A DNA stretch of 64,000 bases from Rivularia sp. T60_A2020_040 (GTDB taxonomy: Bacteria > Cyanobacteriota > Cyanobacteriia > Cyanobacteriales > Nostocaceae): contig JACYMD010000084.1 in the NCBI GenBank assembly GCA_015272215.1, positions 1-64,000 on the forward strand, written 5' to 3'. The notes beneath the pieces were generated by a model. That model made no database searches and was not told the origin of the DNA. It was given only the letters and a program-made list of their open reading frames with translations. How positions within the stretch are numbered: position 1 is the first letter of the stretch; every line of letters starts with the position of its first letter. Position numbers and translations under genes: made by a program. Shown here piece by piece: positions 63,366 to 64,000 of this stretch.

Positions 63366-64000
63366 TCACTGTTTACCGTTGATGATTTGCTTCATTTCTC
63401 GCACCGCTCTTTCCATACCTACTAAAGCTGCTCGACTCACGATAGTATGACCAATATTAAGTTCTTCCATGCCCTCAATACAAGCTACCGGATAAACATT
63501 ATTGTAAGTTAATCCATGTCCCGCATTTACCCGCAATCCGGCTTTGATTGCCTGTCTACAACCTGATGCTAATAATTTTAACTCTTGACGTTTACTTTTT
63601 TCGTCTTTGGCTTCTACATACTTTCCTGTATGCAATTCAATAAACTTTGCTTGTACCTTGACAGAAGCTTCAATTTGTGTATTGTCAGCATCAATAAATA
63701 AACTGACGGGAATACCAGCACTTTGCAACTTATCGACTATGTTGGCAATTTTATCAACTTGACCGACAATATCTAAACCCCCTTCCGTGGTGACTTCTTC
63801 GCGTTTTTCCGGAACTAAAGTCACATAATCCGGTTTAATATCAAGAGCGATCGCCAACATTTCATCAATAGCTGCCATTTCTAAATTAAGATGAGTTCTG
63901 ACGGTTTCCCGTAGTATCCGCACATCTCTGTCTTGAATATGTCTTCTATCTTCCCGTAAATGTACGGTAATTCCATCCGCCCCACCCAACTCAGCTAGTA
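63366..64000 (-). CDS. pdxJ: pyridoxine 5'-phosphate synthase (partial, N-terminus outside window)
   Basis: About 211 residues in the window; the coding frame is open to base 64000, so the N-terminus lies beyond the edge. It condenses 1-deoxyxylulose 5-phosphate and 3-amino-1-hydroxyacetone phosphate to make PNP (vitamin B6). Features: [22 protein letters not shown], the Glu/Lys region [46 protein letters not shown] near the end, and [14 protein letters not shown]. Confidence 0.95.
   Translation of the reverse strand, partial: LAELGGADGITVHLREDRRHIQDRDVRILRETVRTHLNLEMAAIDEMLAIALDIKPDYVTLVPEKREEVTTEGGLDIVGQVDKIANIVDKLQSAGIPVSLFIDADNTQIEASVKVQAKFIELHTGKYVEAKDEKSKRQELKLLASGCRQAIKAGLRVNAGHGLTYNNVYPVACIEGMEELNIGHTIVSRAALVGMERAVREMKQIINGKQ

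Overview
The window looks like chromosome of a filamentous, heterocyst-type (Nostocales) cyanobacterium. It is AT-rich, carries HIP1 sites (GCGATCGC), and has many short heptamer tandem repeats (STRRs) and small palindromic elements between genes. It encodes cyanobacterium-specific proteins: a CpcT-type phycobilin lyase, Ycf54, DUF2555, DUF1816, DUF1822, DUF7219 and a CoaR/CoaT cobalt-efflux pair. Genus cannot be fixed from sequence alone.

1-5.5 kb is housekeeping on both strands: coaBC, DUF2555, an esterase and purH, followed by twin ~80-nt Yfr2-like ncRNA candidates. 5.5-16.8 kb is a patchwork of small accessory genes (two GNATs, MerR, AraC, TetR, a methyltransferase, GFA, DUF1772, DUF1579 and VOC proteins, a TPR protein). 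Several are visibly damaged: a RibD-type reductase split by a 34-bp palindrome and a frameshift, a MerR with an internal deletion, and remnants of an APH gene and of an MBL-like gene. cpcT and an Icc-type phosphodiesterase follow, then tRNA-Cys.

19.2-24 kb, next to tRNA-Cys, is a degraded accessory stretch: a DnaB fragment, a duplicated small-membrane-protein cassette, an AAA+ fragment, an XRE regulator, a protein with seven 54-bp repeats, and a protease/iSTAND-like fragment. 24-32 kb holds a sigma-region-4-like protein, DUF1822, Uma2, a CheY-like receiver and a 1353-residue OmpR-type hybrid histidine kinase.

32.5-46 kb is the most coherent and interesting region. It contains a USP, a cyclopropane-synthase-like methyltransferase, a rearranged alternative Na+-type F-ATPase (N-ATPase) operon, DUF7219, an adenosine-specific kinase and Hsp20. 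In the N-ATPase operon, atpD-C-Q-[antiporter]-R-B-E-F-A lies on the minus strand. atpG is detached, inverted and under its own leader. Six copies of a 17-bp direct-repeat motif (consensus TGAGRAACTTGTGAGGA, two TGAGGA half-sites 11 bp apart) occur here, and five sit 60-91 bp upstream of a start codon, implying one regulon. The motif also precedes a P-loop/metallophosphoesterase operon (46-48.4 kb) in which one phosphatase has Cys in place of two metal ligands and the second has lost most of its active site.

48.5-52 kb is coaR-coaT. coaR carries an in-frame TAA inside its HTH. The coaT promoter keeps a 16-bp operator in a 20-bp spacer, and the intergenic region holds repeats nested three deep. 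52-64 kb returns to ordinary genes: a second P-loop/DUF7219 pair, an AI-2E-type permease, NUDIX, folD, crtE, a DUF212 protein, ycf54, a SnoaL-like protein and a partial pdxJ.
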